NCBI GenBank assembly: GCA_003326195.1 | Contig: LXQE01000149.1 | Span: 157,991-221,990 of the forward strand | From: Nostoc punctiforme NIES-2108 | Lineage (GTDB): Bacteria; Cyanobacteriota; Cyanobacteriia; Cyanobacteriales; Nostocaceae | Reading direction: 5' to 3' | DNA length: 64,000 bases | Part shown: positions 55,729 to 64,000 of the stretch, in pieces | Position numbering within the stretch: the first letter of the stretch is position 1 | Layout of the letters: each line of letters begins with the position of its first letter | Translations under genes and position numbers: made by a program | The notes under the pieces: model-generated | Databases searched by the model: none | What the model was told of the DNA's origin: nothing | The model's input: the letters and a program-made list of their open reading frames with translations, nothing else

Positions 55729-57561
55729 TTAGATACGATACAAAATAAAATCATTGGGTGAATCACTGTCTTGAACAATATTGAGACGTATAAATTGCGC
55801 CCATACTTCATCACTAAGTAAGTTTAAAGCAGTTTCGGGATTGTTAATTGCGATCGCGCGGATAACTTTACGCCATGCCTGTTGCAATTGCTCAATAAAA
55901 GCCTCTTCAATAGAAACTTGACTCAGCAACGAAAGTGCAGTTTTGAAACTTGCTGAATCACCTGATAGGTTTTTCGACTTTAATCCCTGTAGCGCTACAT
56001 TCAACCATACAGGCAGAAGTTCAAACCAATTATTTGTCTGTATCTCTTTGAGTGCAATATCTTCCATACCTAACGCACCCCACACACATAAAGACTCTAC
56101 AGCCAGTTCATAATTGCGGTTTTCTAGAGTATTTTGCCATAATTTTTGAGCGTGATTTTGGAAGCGATTAGCGAGAAATTCATAAGCTTCCTGGACTTGA
56201 AGGGGAATTGTAACTTTATAAACTGACTCGCCTAGTGGTAGATAATTGCCGCGATAAGATAGCCAGTTATGAGAGCCGCAAAGATAAATTTTTCGATCAA
56301 CTATTACTTCTTTGACATGAGAATCTCCCAACCACAAAACCTGTACAGATGGTAAACCATCAGGTGTTTTTATCGCTCGAAGTTTTTTCTCTATTTCTGG
56401 TGGAATTGGTTTATCTTCATCTTCTTGTCGCTGCGCAATGCCATGTCCAATTAAAATCCAAACTCCGCGATTAGCTAACTTCTGTATCAGAGTAATAAAT
56501 TTATCATTTACAACTACCTGATTTATCCAAGGAGAATAAATTAGTATCTGATGTTTAGCCGAATTTAAAACTTCTGAAAAAGCTTGGCTAATTTTTCCAT
56601 CGCGTAACTGTACAGCTTCAACTAACCCAGTAGAATTATCTATTTTTACATTGTTTACTGTGGCAGCCTTTAGCGCCTTTTGGCGAATATTTTCGAGTCT
56701 AGCTTCTATTTCAGTATTTTTCTGCCTGAAAATAGCTTCACTTTCAAAATTGATGGTTTCGGTTGATAATTTACATAACGCTTGCAAGGATATTTTACCT
56801 TCAGCGTGTATAACTTCTAACCAATTTGATGCTGACTCTAAAATTTGCTTTCCATTTCTTATTTGGATACTCAATTTATTCTCAAGAGTATCAAAGATAA
56901 CGAAAAGCGATATCTTTCTCCAAATTTTTTGAGTGGAAGCTAGTACCTTAGAGGAAGTGACAATTTTTCCCTCTTCTGGTGAATGAAGTGCTAAACCTGA
57001 AGCTTGAATACTTTTTTGGATTTCCTCAAGAGGTAAGGAAGCAATATCAGCAATTGTATTATCAATAGTTATAAAGTCTGCCAAATCAGGCAAATTTATT
57101 ACTGTCTCATTTAAGGATTCAGATTGAAAGGTTATCTTGTCGCTTAAAGGGTCTGTAATAGCATAAATTTGTATAGGATATGGCGGCTGTGGTACAGATC
57201 CTTTTTCATAAAATGAACGTCCTTCAGGAGTAACTGTTAGTGGCGATGTTGCGGATAGAGTTTGTAAGGAACGAAGAGTTGTAGTAGTGGTTTTAATAAA
57301 TACAGAATCAAGCCCAAGTATAGAGGCTAATTCATCCTCTGTTGGCGGAGGTTGAAATTCAATAGCAGCGCGGATGATAAATTCTTCGAGTACGTTAAAC
57401 TGGCGTGGTTCTTTGATGCTCACTTCTACCGAAGTTTGACGCAAACTATAACGGAATTGACGCGCTGCTAAAACTGATAAGCTCGGATTTGGCGCTTCAA
57501 TTTCGTCTACAACATTTTTGAGATTGTCATCAATTGGTTTAGCAGAAGAGGCTAGAAACAT
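55729..57561 (-). CDS. PLD-type HKD protein, partner of the downstream helicase
   Basis: The product has 610 residues. The N-terminal 330 residues show no known domain. A phospholipase-D-like domain spans about 330-450 with IYSPWINQVVV and the HKD motif HVKEVIVD (His415, Lys417, Asp422), followed by GSHNWLSYRG. There is one HKD motif, so an active site would form by dimerisation, as in PLD nucleases. The C-terminal 150 residues are helical. The ATG at 57561 has no ribosome site in front of it. The first 15 codons are repeated with one amino-acid change at the 3' end of the helicase gene, which shows that this gene once overlapped the helicase stop and was coupled to it. Confidence 0.75.
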   Translation of the reverse strand: MFLASSAKPIDDNLKNVVDEIEAPNPSLSVLAARQFRYSLRQTSVEVSIKEPRQFNVLEEFIIRAAIEFQPPPTEDELASILGLDSVFIKTTTTTLRSLQTLSATSPLTVTPEGRSFYEKGSVPQPPYPIQIYAITDPLSDKITFQSESLNETVINLPDLADFITIDNTIADIASLPLEEIQKSIQASGLALHSPEEGKIVTSSKVLASTQKIWRKISLFVIFDTLENKLSIQIRNGKQILESASNWLEVIHAEGKISLQALCKLSTETINFESEAIFRQKNTEIEARLENIRQKALKAATVNNVKIDNSTGLVEAVQLRDGKISQAFSEVLNSAKHQILIYSPWINQVVVNDKFITLIQKLANRGVWILIGHGIAQRQEDEDKPIPPEIEKKLRAIKTPDGLPSVQVLWLGDSHVKEVIVDRKIYLCGSHNWLSYRGNYLPLGESVYKVTIPLQVQEAYEFLANRFQNHAQKLWQNTLENRNYELAVESLCVWGALGMEDIALKEIQTNNWFELLPVWLNVALQGLKSKNLSGDSASFKTALSLLSQVSIEEAFIEQLQQAWRKVIRAIAINNPETALNLLSDEVWAQFIRLNIVQDSDSPNDFILYRI

Positions 57562-57566
57562 CAACG
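57518..57566 (-). repeat. 49-bp direct repeat, copy at the PLD gene start
   Basis: It matches 59270-59318 at 45 of 49 positions in the same orientation. It covers the start codon and first 15 codons of the PLD gene, and similarity stops sharply on both sides. Confidence 0.9.
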
Positions 57567-57625
57567 TAACAAGATTGGATAATTCAATTTATACAAATAC
57601 TTGTAACCCATAAGGCAAAGTAATT

Positions 57626-58159
57626 TTATGCTTTCAACAACCTTTGGCGACGACTAGACCACCAAGCAAATCCAGCACATGTCACAAACATTAGTAGACC
57701 ATAAATTGCCCCAGGAATAGCCATTATAGTACTATTCAGCAGCGTAGGTGTAGAAGCGATCGCGATTGCTAAAGTCCCATTTTGAATTCCTACTTCTACT
57801 GTAATTGCCGTAACGCGTTTTTCTCCTAATCGCGTTAAAGTAGCGATCGCAAAACCTAAAGCCATTGCAACCACATTCAAAACTAGAGTTGCCCACCCCA
57901 CATCTATTTGTAGCGCCACCGGGACAGGCTGCTAAAATCATCACACCTACTGCTAATTGTGAGTTAAGGGGAAATACTGACGCAATGCCAAAGCCCACAA
58001 TCAGCAACACGATCAACTGCGCCACTAAGCCAATCACCACCGCTTTGGGATAGGTTACAACTCGCTTGAAGTCCTCTAGGGTCAAGGTTAACCCCATACA
58101 TAACATGATAATAATAGAGCTAAGGGCAGAAAAACAGCCGTCAGAAAATTTGCTTCCAT
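57626..58159 (-). pseudogene. Broken BASS-family sodium/solute symporter
   Basis: The N-terminus MEANFLTAVFLPLA starts at an ATG at 58159. After one frameshift near 58117 the sequence continues as MLCMGLTLTLEDFKRVVTYP through ILAACPGGAT, the BASS family signature. About 100 codons are then missing. The C-terminus resumes in another frame as VLNVVAMALGFAIATLTRLG through IPGAIYGLLMF. An intact BASS symporter has about 300 residues. With two frame breaks and a deletion the gene is dead. Confidence 0.8.
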
Positions 58160-58350
58160 CCTTAACCCGCGTTGATAACAATAAAAGTTCCTCTGGATTT
58201 TACCGTATTCCCGTTAAAATTCTAGTTATTGCTTGTGACAATCAATATAATTAACCACAGATAAACATAGATTCTCATAGAGGCGCACAGATGTACGCCC
58301 CTAAGCAAGCCTTATTTCATTCAAATGAGAATCGCTACAGCAGTCGGGCT

Positions 58351-58557
58351 TCATGGAAGAGGAGTGGTTTCTACCTCTTCTAAGGATGGTGAAGATTCAG
58401 AAGAACTAACGTTACTTTCTGGTGTTGAAAGTTCATCATTTACAACTCCATCCCATGAATAATTGCAGATTTTAGTGCGAAGTAATGTACCAAATGTCAG
58501 GTTAATTACTACAGCGAAGGAATCGATAAAAATTAGATTCAAAAAGCGATCAATCAT
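58351..58557 (-). CDS. Small hypothetical protein
   Basis: The product has 68 residues. A hydrophobic N-terminus (MIDRFLNLIFIDSFAVVINL) is followed by an acidic, Ser- and Glu-rich tail. AAGGGGG lies five bases before the ATG at 58557, so expression is possible. No family was recognised. It lies among gene remnants. Confidence 0.4.
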   Translation of the reverse strand: MIDRFLNLIFIDSFAVVINLTFGTLLRTKICNYSWDGVVNDELSTPESNVSSSESSPSLEEVETTPLP

Positions 58558-58731
58558 TAGACCCCCTTGAGCTAAATTGAGCATCAAGTGATAGTTGCTT
58601 TATTACTACACATGCCACAATGTCTTTTCCAGAAAGGCATGGTGTATTAATACTTCTCGGTTGGGTAGCACAGTTAGCTGTGCTAGCCTAATATAAATAT
58701 AATTTGGGATAATTTATTTTTTGGAAGTCTC

Positions 58732-59109
58732 TTAGGGGATTGACGGCTGTTGTAAATTAAGCTCTTGGAATGCTTCAGAAGACTCTTCCAATTTCATGCT
58801 ACCAGCAGATTTACCGTTGATTTTTAGAGCGTATTTACCTTGGGGCAAGCCTTCTAAATAATAGACTCCAGCACCGTTGGTAACAGAAAAACGCCGAGTT
58901 CCTCGATCCAATTGTATAGCTTCGACCCGTGCGCCTGCGATCGCTTGACCTTGAGTATCCGTGATTACCCCCGATCGCGTGTAAGAACGAATTAGCGGAA
59001 TCATCACAGGGGTATAACTCTCAGCAATCACATCAACGGCTAAGGATTCAACCGCAGCCTGCCAATCAGGCGGTAAACCAGCTGGTGATAGTAAATTGCG
59101 TGAAAATAT
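58732..59109 (-). pseudogene. Carboxypeptidase-regulatory-like domain fragment
   Basis: An open stretch without a good start codon reads LSPAGLPPDWQAAVESLAVD, then SGVITDTQGQAIAGARVEAI, YYLEGLPQGKYALKING and a C-terminal tail. The second part is a carboxypeptidase-regulatory-like beta-sandwich, usually one domain of a larger surface protein. A TAA at 59110-59112 cuts it upstream. It is the 3' end of a lost gene, or a short protein from a GTG at 59031. Confidence 0.55.
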
Positions 59110-59194
59110 TTAGCCCAAGTTACGGTTTGTCAAATTTAGGTTTTTTGCATCCGTATATTCGTGCGATATATGCCAATACTATTTGGTTGAGGCA

Positions 59195-59219
59195 AGAGAC
59201 GCGATGAATCGCCGTCTCT
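59195..59219. repeat. gagacg-type hairpin repeat
   Basis: agagacgcgat and atcgccgtctct-like arms pair around a short loop. It is a relative of the repeats at 26709, 26838 and 29959. Confidence 0.7.
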
Positions 59220-59269
59220 ACAATAATCAGCCTTTCGTCTTGATGGCGATTTATCGTATCTTTGCGATA

Positions 59270-59318
59270 TTGAGATTGTCATCAATATGTTTAGCTGAAG
59301 AGGCGAGAAACATCAACG
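59270..59318 (-). repeat. 49-bp direct repeat, copy at the helicase gene end
   Basis: It spans the last nine codons of the helicase gene and 21 bases beyond it. In a second frame it contains an ATG (59313) and MFLASSAKHIDDNLN, almost identical to the start of the PLD protein, and then decays to a stop. Confidence 0.9.
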
Positions 59319-62300
59319 AAACCTCCATGAAGACTGACAATATTTGAAACTTCAGAATACATACTTCCGACTTTACCTGATTGATGGGTAAATAAATTAT
59401 GACAACCCACAATTATCAGGAGTTCTTGAGCACGGGAAAAAGCAACATTTATCCGTTCTGGTTTCTTCGCAAATCCTACATCTCCTTTACTATTGTTGCG
59501 AACCATACTGACAATTACAACAGGTCTTTCCATTCCTTGAAATCTATCTACTGTACCAGTACGAATTTCTAGCGAAGGGAAAAGTTCAGATTGCAGACGT
59601 TCATCAATTTTTCTTAATTGAGCGCCATAAAATGTAATTACGGCAATTTCTTTTTTTGGTTCACCATTAGCAACTTTAGAAGCCCAAGTAGCCTCGAATT
59701 GTTGACACAGACGTTCAATCGCATCAATTTCTTGAGTATTAAAGTATGAAGTTCCATTTCGTTGCTCTAAAAACTGATTCTCTATAGGCGTTTTTACCCA
59801 GAGAAGATGCTGAGATTCTTGGATAATTTCGCCTGCTAGATGATGTGCGCGTTTCGTATCAGGCTCCAAAATCCCAGATTCTAGTTTACCGTCATAAAAC
59901 TGATTGATTACTCCCATAATAAATGGATGCATTCGATATTGTGTAGTTAGCATTTGTTTGATGCTTTCATCAGCAGATTCAAACTGACTTTTAAACAATG
60001 ATTCTTCTAAGAATTGTAGTTCATCTCTTGTATTACCCATTGTTTGAGCAACTTCTTCTATAGTGCTGGTATCAAGCATGGGTGGTAATTGCCGATGATC
60101 GCCTACCATGACTAACTTTTTGCCTTTCAAAGCTGGGATTAGTAACTCTGGTGGAGTACACTTACTAACTTCATCAATGATAACGACATCAAAGGATTTG
60201 AATTCTTCAGAAAAACCTCTATTTGCAGCTTGAACGCAGGTGATACCGACAACGTTTGCATTATCTAAATATATGCGCCTTAAATTGTCGCGATCGCGCT
60301 CACTTGGCTGTCTTAATTTTCCTATCCAGTCTTGAACAAAATTCTGATATTTATTGAGATAAGTTTCGTCTTTTTGTAGTTGCTGTTGCCAAGATCCAAA
60401 GCTAATATTTATACTACGTAATAATTCTATATTAAACAAGTTATTAGCAAATTTATCTGGTTTAAATTTATCCGGTATTCTTTGCCATTCTGTCAACCAC
60501 CAGCTTCTTTCTTCTATTAAACTTTCTGATGGCTGTGGTTGTAACTTATGTTCTATTTCACGTAGACTAATTTGTAATTTTTGAAGCGGCGCTAGAGAGT
60601 TTTCAGTTTCTTCTTGTAGCTTTGATAAATGCTCGTTTAGAGAATTTTTAATTATCTCTAGCACAGCAAAAGGTTCTAATGATGAGATTAAGGTTTCAAG
60701 CTGACTGATAGAAGTTTCCCAGTAATTTACTTGATTTGCAAATTCTTGGGGTTGCTCCCAAATGTTTGATTGGGTTGCAAGATATTTTTCAACTAGAATA
60801 CGTAATTGAGCAGGGATATTTTTTTGATTAAGTTCTTGCAAGATATTAATAACTATTCCAAGTTGAGAATTAGCATCTTGCTGTGCTTTTTCCACCTGCG
60901 ATTGAGTAATAGATATTTGCTGTTGGCTAACTTCCTTTTTCTGAAGTTCATTTAATTGTCGTTGCAGATGCTGAAGCTGTTGTTCAGTTTCAGTTTTGAC
61001 TTTTAAAACGCATTGACGCGCATTTGCAAGGATAGTATCTAGCAATTCTTCTGTAAGGCGGGTGAGAGTAGAATCAATGTTATTCCATTCCCATGATGCA
61101 CCATAAGTTCGTTGCATTCTAACTAAGAAAACCTGGGTATTCTCAACTAGTAATTTTCGCTGTTTGGGGTTGAGTAGCTGATAGTTATTGAACTGTTGAT
61201 AGGTTTCTTGCCATTGGGTGCGTAGGCTTTGCCCACCGTAGGTATCGCTCTTTGATAGCACCATTGGAATCTGGCTAAAATTTTGTTGTAAAAAATAGCT
61301 AAAATTATGCTGTTTACCCTGTCTATCAGTAAAACCTCCATCTATTTCATAAGCGATCGCTTTTGTCAATAACTCCCATTCGGGTAGATTTATTTTATAA
61401 TTTTTTGGTACTATTGGTAGTTTTAATGTATTAGCAAACATCAATAAACCTAGCGGCAAGTCAACTAAATTTTCTGTGAGTGGTAAACCTGATTGATGAC
61501 ATTCTTTTAAAGTTTGATATAGATGAGAAGGTGCTGTAGATTTCCATTCCTTAACTGCTGAGATAATGTAATCTATTTCACGTTGGCGGTTTTGCCATAT
61601 CTGGATTGTTTGCTGTATATTTTGCAGTTTGGTAAGATATTGCTGATAATCTGGTTGTAACTGATTCAATGAGGCGAAATTTTGTTTGACAACCTCCACT
61701 GATGCTGCAACTTCTAAGATGGCTTTACTTACCTGTTGAGCATAAGTCAAAGAAGTTTTAAATCCAGAAATTTCTATTGCTACAGTTTCACGCAACCAAG
61801 CCGCTAAACCAAAAGCACCAAGCGCTGGACGCACAAAGCCAAGTTCATCAGTATATTTGATAGTTTTACGAACATTTGCTAAAAATTCTTCTACTAAACT
61901 GTTACCTTCTGTGTATGGCTTAAGAAGTGGCAAAAAATCTGTAACTTCTGAGGCTTCCCAGTTGATATTTTGTGCAGTATTTAATATATTTTCTAATCCT
62001 GCAATTAGTGATTCAACCTCGTTATGTTTTTCTACAATTGCGTTGTAATATTTTTCTTGATTTTTAAAGTTAGCCTCTATTTTTAACTTATTTTTATTGA
62101 ATTTAGTTTGTTGCTGATTAAATTCTTCCTCTGCTTGGAAGTAGGCTGCAAATCTTTGTGATGATGCCAGCAATTGACTGAAAATTTGGATATTTTCCAG
62201 CCGTTGAGTCAGATTCTTTTCACAGTCAGTTGCAGTATTTTCTAGCCATCTGCCAATCACTTGGTCTTCTAAAAATAGCTGTCCTTCTTCCCCAACTTTT

Positions 62301-63793
62301 TCGGCTCTACCCTTGCGTACTGCCCGAATCACTGGATTGTGAACTAATCGACTTAGGGCGTTATCTACTGCTAAATTCGCTTGTGAAGCAATTAGAGTTC
62401 GCCCACCTCGAAGTGCAATTTGATAGCAAATTTCAGCAATTACAGTAGTTTTACCAGTACCTGGTGGCCCTTGGATGAGAACAAGATCCTTCGCAGCAAG
62501 TACCTTTTCCACTGCTGCTTTTTGACCAGGATTTGCAGAAGATAATAATAAATCTTGTGGCTGAAGTTCAACAGTTGTTTTGATGTGTCTAGCCTGAGAA
62601 GCATCGAATAAAAAGTTACCCAAATAGGGATTTTGGGTGTAACCGTTATTCAAATCATCTAAAGCTTTTTTCTTGCGCTGAATCTGCTGAATATCACCAA
62701 CTGCTTCAAAACACAAAAATCCTGTATCTGGTAACTTATAACGCTCTGCTGCCATGAATTCAGCTAAATCGCGTTCTAATCTGAGGCTGATAATACAACG
62801 GTTAGCGTCAACTTCTTCAACAGTCCCTAATTGACGACCGCTAATCCAATTTTTGCCGACGGGAGCAGTTTCAAAAAGCTTTAAATCTTCGTTTTTTGTG
62901 CGTCTTGCTCGTTCCCAGAAGTTTTCTACATCAAGGGAATTTTGATAAAAGCCGTCAAGTGTGGCTGAAGCTACATCTATTTCAAAACTAATCCGTCTTT
63001 TGAAGTTATAGTTATGACTTACATAACGCACACAAAACTGACGTGCTTTCGCAATTTTTTCTTCAATCTGCAAAAACGCTTTCCAAGCTTTAAGCTGCTC
63101 TTCTGTAGGTACATTTTCGCCACAAACTGGTGCGGCTGCGATGCGTTTCAATGTTGCAGATGGAATGTCGAGATGATGCTGATGATTAGGTAGCAAACGT
63201 AAGCGGCAAGGTATAGCATAGCTATCAGCGTGTCCCCGTGAGGGTTGTAATAACTGAGCCGATAGTATTTTTAAACCACCGCGTCCATCTTTTGGTACAG
63301 CCGCTCTAAAGCCTAATGTTTTTCTGAGCTTCTCAAGTCTTGTCGGTAATGGAAAATCATCGGAGTCTGTTGCTATTGTCAAATCCCAGATTTCCTCTCT
63401 TGCCTCTTTTCCCGCACCTTTGCGACGCACATAAAATGGAGAAGGCTTTTGACCGAAACATTCATACATTAACTGATTGGCGCGATCGCGCCGCTCTCTA
63501 AATTCAGGGTATGATTTCAGAGCGGTTTCCCCTTCAAGATGGCGAATAAAACTATCAATTGCTGAAGCTATAAACGTATAGCCCCAATCTTCGGAGGTTG
63601 TTTTGGTAGTTTTCGAGGATTTTGCTGTTAGTTTATTTACCGCTAAACGAATGCGTTCTACATCGGGTTCTGAGATTGTACTGGTATGGCTTTTGACTAC
63701 AATTTTGAGCTTGTCGCAAATTAATAATAATTTCTTGCTATCTAGATTTAATTCTTTTGCTAGTTCGTAGACTCTGAGTTTGCCGTTGTTCAT
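59291..63793 (-). CDS. Giant Upf1-like SF1 helicase with N-terminal IF2_N domain
   Basis: The protein has 1500 residues. Residues 1-55 (KLRVYELAKELNLDSKKLL and later VERI) match the IF2_N domain of translation initiation factor 2. About 70-400 is of unknown fold. The helicase core is of the COG1112/Upf1 type: Walker A GPPGTGKTT (Lys448), Walker B IIDEVSK (Asp1207-Glu1208), GDHRQLPP, QYRMHP, VDRFQGMERPVVI and NVAFSRA. Between motifs I and II lie about 700 residues rich in coiled coil. A GCGTAGGC-type repeat is inserted in frame near residue 850. ATG at 63793 is chosen over a GTG six codons upstream. Partnership with the PLD protein suggests nucleic-acid defence (inference). Confidence 0.85.
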   Translation of the reverse strand: MNNGKLRVYELAKELNLDSKKLLLICDKLKIVVKSHTSTISEPDVERIRLAVNKLTAKSSKTTKTTSEDWGYTFIASAIDSFIRHLEGETALKSYPEFRERRDRANQLMYECFGQKPSPFYVRRKGAGKEAREEIWDLTIATDSDDFPLPTRLEKLRKTLGFRAAVPKDGRGGLKILSAQLLQPSRGHADSYAIPCRLRLLPNHQHHLDIPSATLKRIAAAPVCGENVPTEEQLKAWKAFLQIEEKIAKARQFCVRYVSHNYNFKRRISFEIDVASATLDGFYQNSLDVENFWERARRTKNEDLKLFETAPVGKNWISGRQLGTVEEVDANRCIISLRLERDLAEFMAAERYKLPDTGFLCFEAVGDIQQIQRKKKALDDLNNGYTQNPYLGNFLFDASQARHIKTTVELQPQDLLLSSANPGQKAAVEKVLAAKDLVLIQGPPGTGKTTVIAEICYQIALRGGRTLIASQANLAVDNALSRLVHNPVIRAVRKGRAEKVGEEGQLFLEDQVIGRWLENTATDCEKNLTQRLENIQIFSQLLASSQRFAAYFQAEEEFNQQQTKFNKNKLKIEANFKNQEKYYNAIVEKHNEVESLIAGLENILNTAQNINWEASEVTDFLPLLKPYTEGNSLVEEFLANVRKTIKYTDELGFVRPALGAFGLAAWLRETVAIEISGFKTSLTYAQQVSKAILEVAASVEVVKQNFASLNQLQPDYQQYLTKLQNIQQTIQIWQNRQREIDYIISAVKEWKSTAPSHLYQTLKECHQSGLPLTENLVDLPLGLLMFANTLKLPIVPKNYKINLPEWELLTKAIAYEIDGGFTDRQGKQHNFSYFLQQNFSQIPMVLSKSDTYGGQSLRTQWQETYQQFNNYQLLNPKQRKLLVENTQVFLVRMQRTYGASWEWNNIDSTLTRLTEELLDTILANARQCVLKVKTETEQQLQHLQRQLNELQKKEVSQQQISITQSQVEKAQQDANSQLGIVINILQELNQKNIPAQLRILVEKYLATQSNIWEQPQEFANQVNYWETSISQLETLISSLEPFAVLEIIKNSLNEHLSKLQEETENSLAPLQKLQISLREIEHKLQPQPSESLIEERSWWLTEWQRIPDKFKPDKFANNLFNIELLRSINISFGSWQQQLQKDETYLNKYQNFVQDWIGKLRQPSERDRDNLRRIYLDNANVVGITCVQAANRGFSEEFKSFDVVIIDEVSKCTPPELLIPALKGKKLVMVGDHRQLPPMLDTSTIEEVAQTMGNTRDELQFLEESLFKSQFESADESIKQMLTTQYRMHPFIMGVINQFYDGKLESGILEPDTKRAHHLAGEIIQESQHLLWVKTPIENQFLEQRNGTSYFNTQEIDAIERLCQQFEATWASKVANGEPKKEIAVITFYGAQLRKIDERLQSELFPSLEIRTGTVDRFQGMERPVVIVSMVRNNSKGDVGFAKKPERINVAFSRAQELLIIVGCHNLFTHQSGKVGSMYSEVSNIVSLHGGFVDVSRLFS
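61220..61248 (+). repeat. GCGTAGGC-type repeat inside the helicase gene
   Basis: Related to 34151-34179. On the coding strand it encodes a short in-frame segment (about DTYGGQSLRT) in the coiled-coil region. Confidence 0.7.
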
Positions 63794-64000
63794 CCAGTAC
63801 TGCCTTTGCACACAAGATTTTTATATTTTAGAACTCAATAGGATTTAGTTAAGGCTAGTGCTGGTTGTCAAAGTCATTTTTTTAATTAACCGCAGAGACG
63901 CAGAGGACACAGAGAGAAGAAATAGAAGGAAAAATTGCTTAACTAAGTGGCTGCATCAAAGTTTGTACTGATGGTAAACTTCACTGGCGGCGCGATGCAG
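63794..64000. other. Upstream region of the helicase gene, right edge
   Basis: No gene can be called. It contains the common cyanobacterial 'accgcagagacgcagagg' sequence near 63890-63920 and should hold the helicase promoter. Confidence 0.4.

Overview
The window reads as chromosomal DNA of a filamentous, probably heterocyst-forming cyanobacterium of the Nostoc/Anabaena group. The signs are dense GCGATCGC (HIP1) octamers, A+T-rich gaps filled with heptanucleotide-type short repeats (gagttag and aaaatta types), cyanobacterium-specific families (DUF3086, DUF3119, CYP110 P450, CrtO ketolase, lumenal pentapeptide protein, cyanobacterial GshA), a tRNA without encoded CCA, and large STAND/TPR and SF1 helicase proteins. 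Species cannot be fixed from the sequence alone.

Layout. 1-3.1 kb: the 5' part of a PstS-like phosphate-binding protein and a secreted seven-repeat GloVer protein. 3.7-13.8 kb: a type IV secretion-like gene cluster whose order matches virB2-3-4-5-6-8-8'-10-9, with an IS5-type MITE between the virB4-like and virB5-like genes and no VirB11, VirD4 or relaxase in view. 14.1-21.5 kb: housekeeping genes, namely a lipid block (plsY, DUF3086, DUF3119, mlaE-type permease), sppA, aroH and small regulatory or toxin-antitoxin-like proteins. 21.9-37.2 kb: an orphan metallopeptidase-like protein, a transketolase-family enzyme, a CYP110 P450, DUF2993 and crtO bracketed by a 57-bp direct repeat, an RTX-type secreted serine protease, a transposase remnant, a TPR lipoprotein, an RmlD-like reductase, a PEP-CTERM protein and the Tat-exported phosphatase PhoD. 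37.3-42.1 kb: the glycine cleavage operon gcvT-gcvH-gcvP. 42.3-44.8 kb: a lumenal pentapeptide protein and a STAND-like TPR protein that has lost its P-loop.

45.1-50.3 kb looks like an old island: an LLM monooxygenase, a broken second LLM gene, a fumarate-reductase-like flavoprotein with a two-cluster ferredoxin, and a frameshifted, truncated tyrosine-recombinase remnant directly downstream of tRNA-Met(CAU) in the same orientation. 50.5-55.5 kb: a LysM/M23 peptidase with a long hairpin-rich leader, trmL and gshA.

55.7-63.8 kb holds the most striking structure. A giant Upf1-like helicase with an IF2_N domain at its N-terminus and a PLD-type HKD protein lie on the same strand, 1.7 kb apart. 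The DNA around the helicase stop codon contains a second copy of the PLD gene's start region (49 bp, 45 identical). The two genes therefore once overlapped by about 23 bp and were separated by a segment now full of broken genes. A paired COG1112-type helicase and PLD nuclease resembles the Mokosh class of anti-phage systems. That link is inference from domain content and needs a search.
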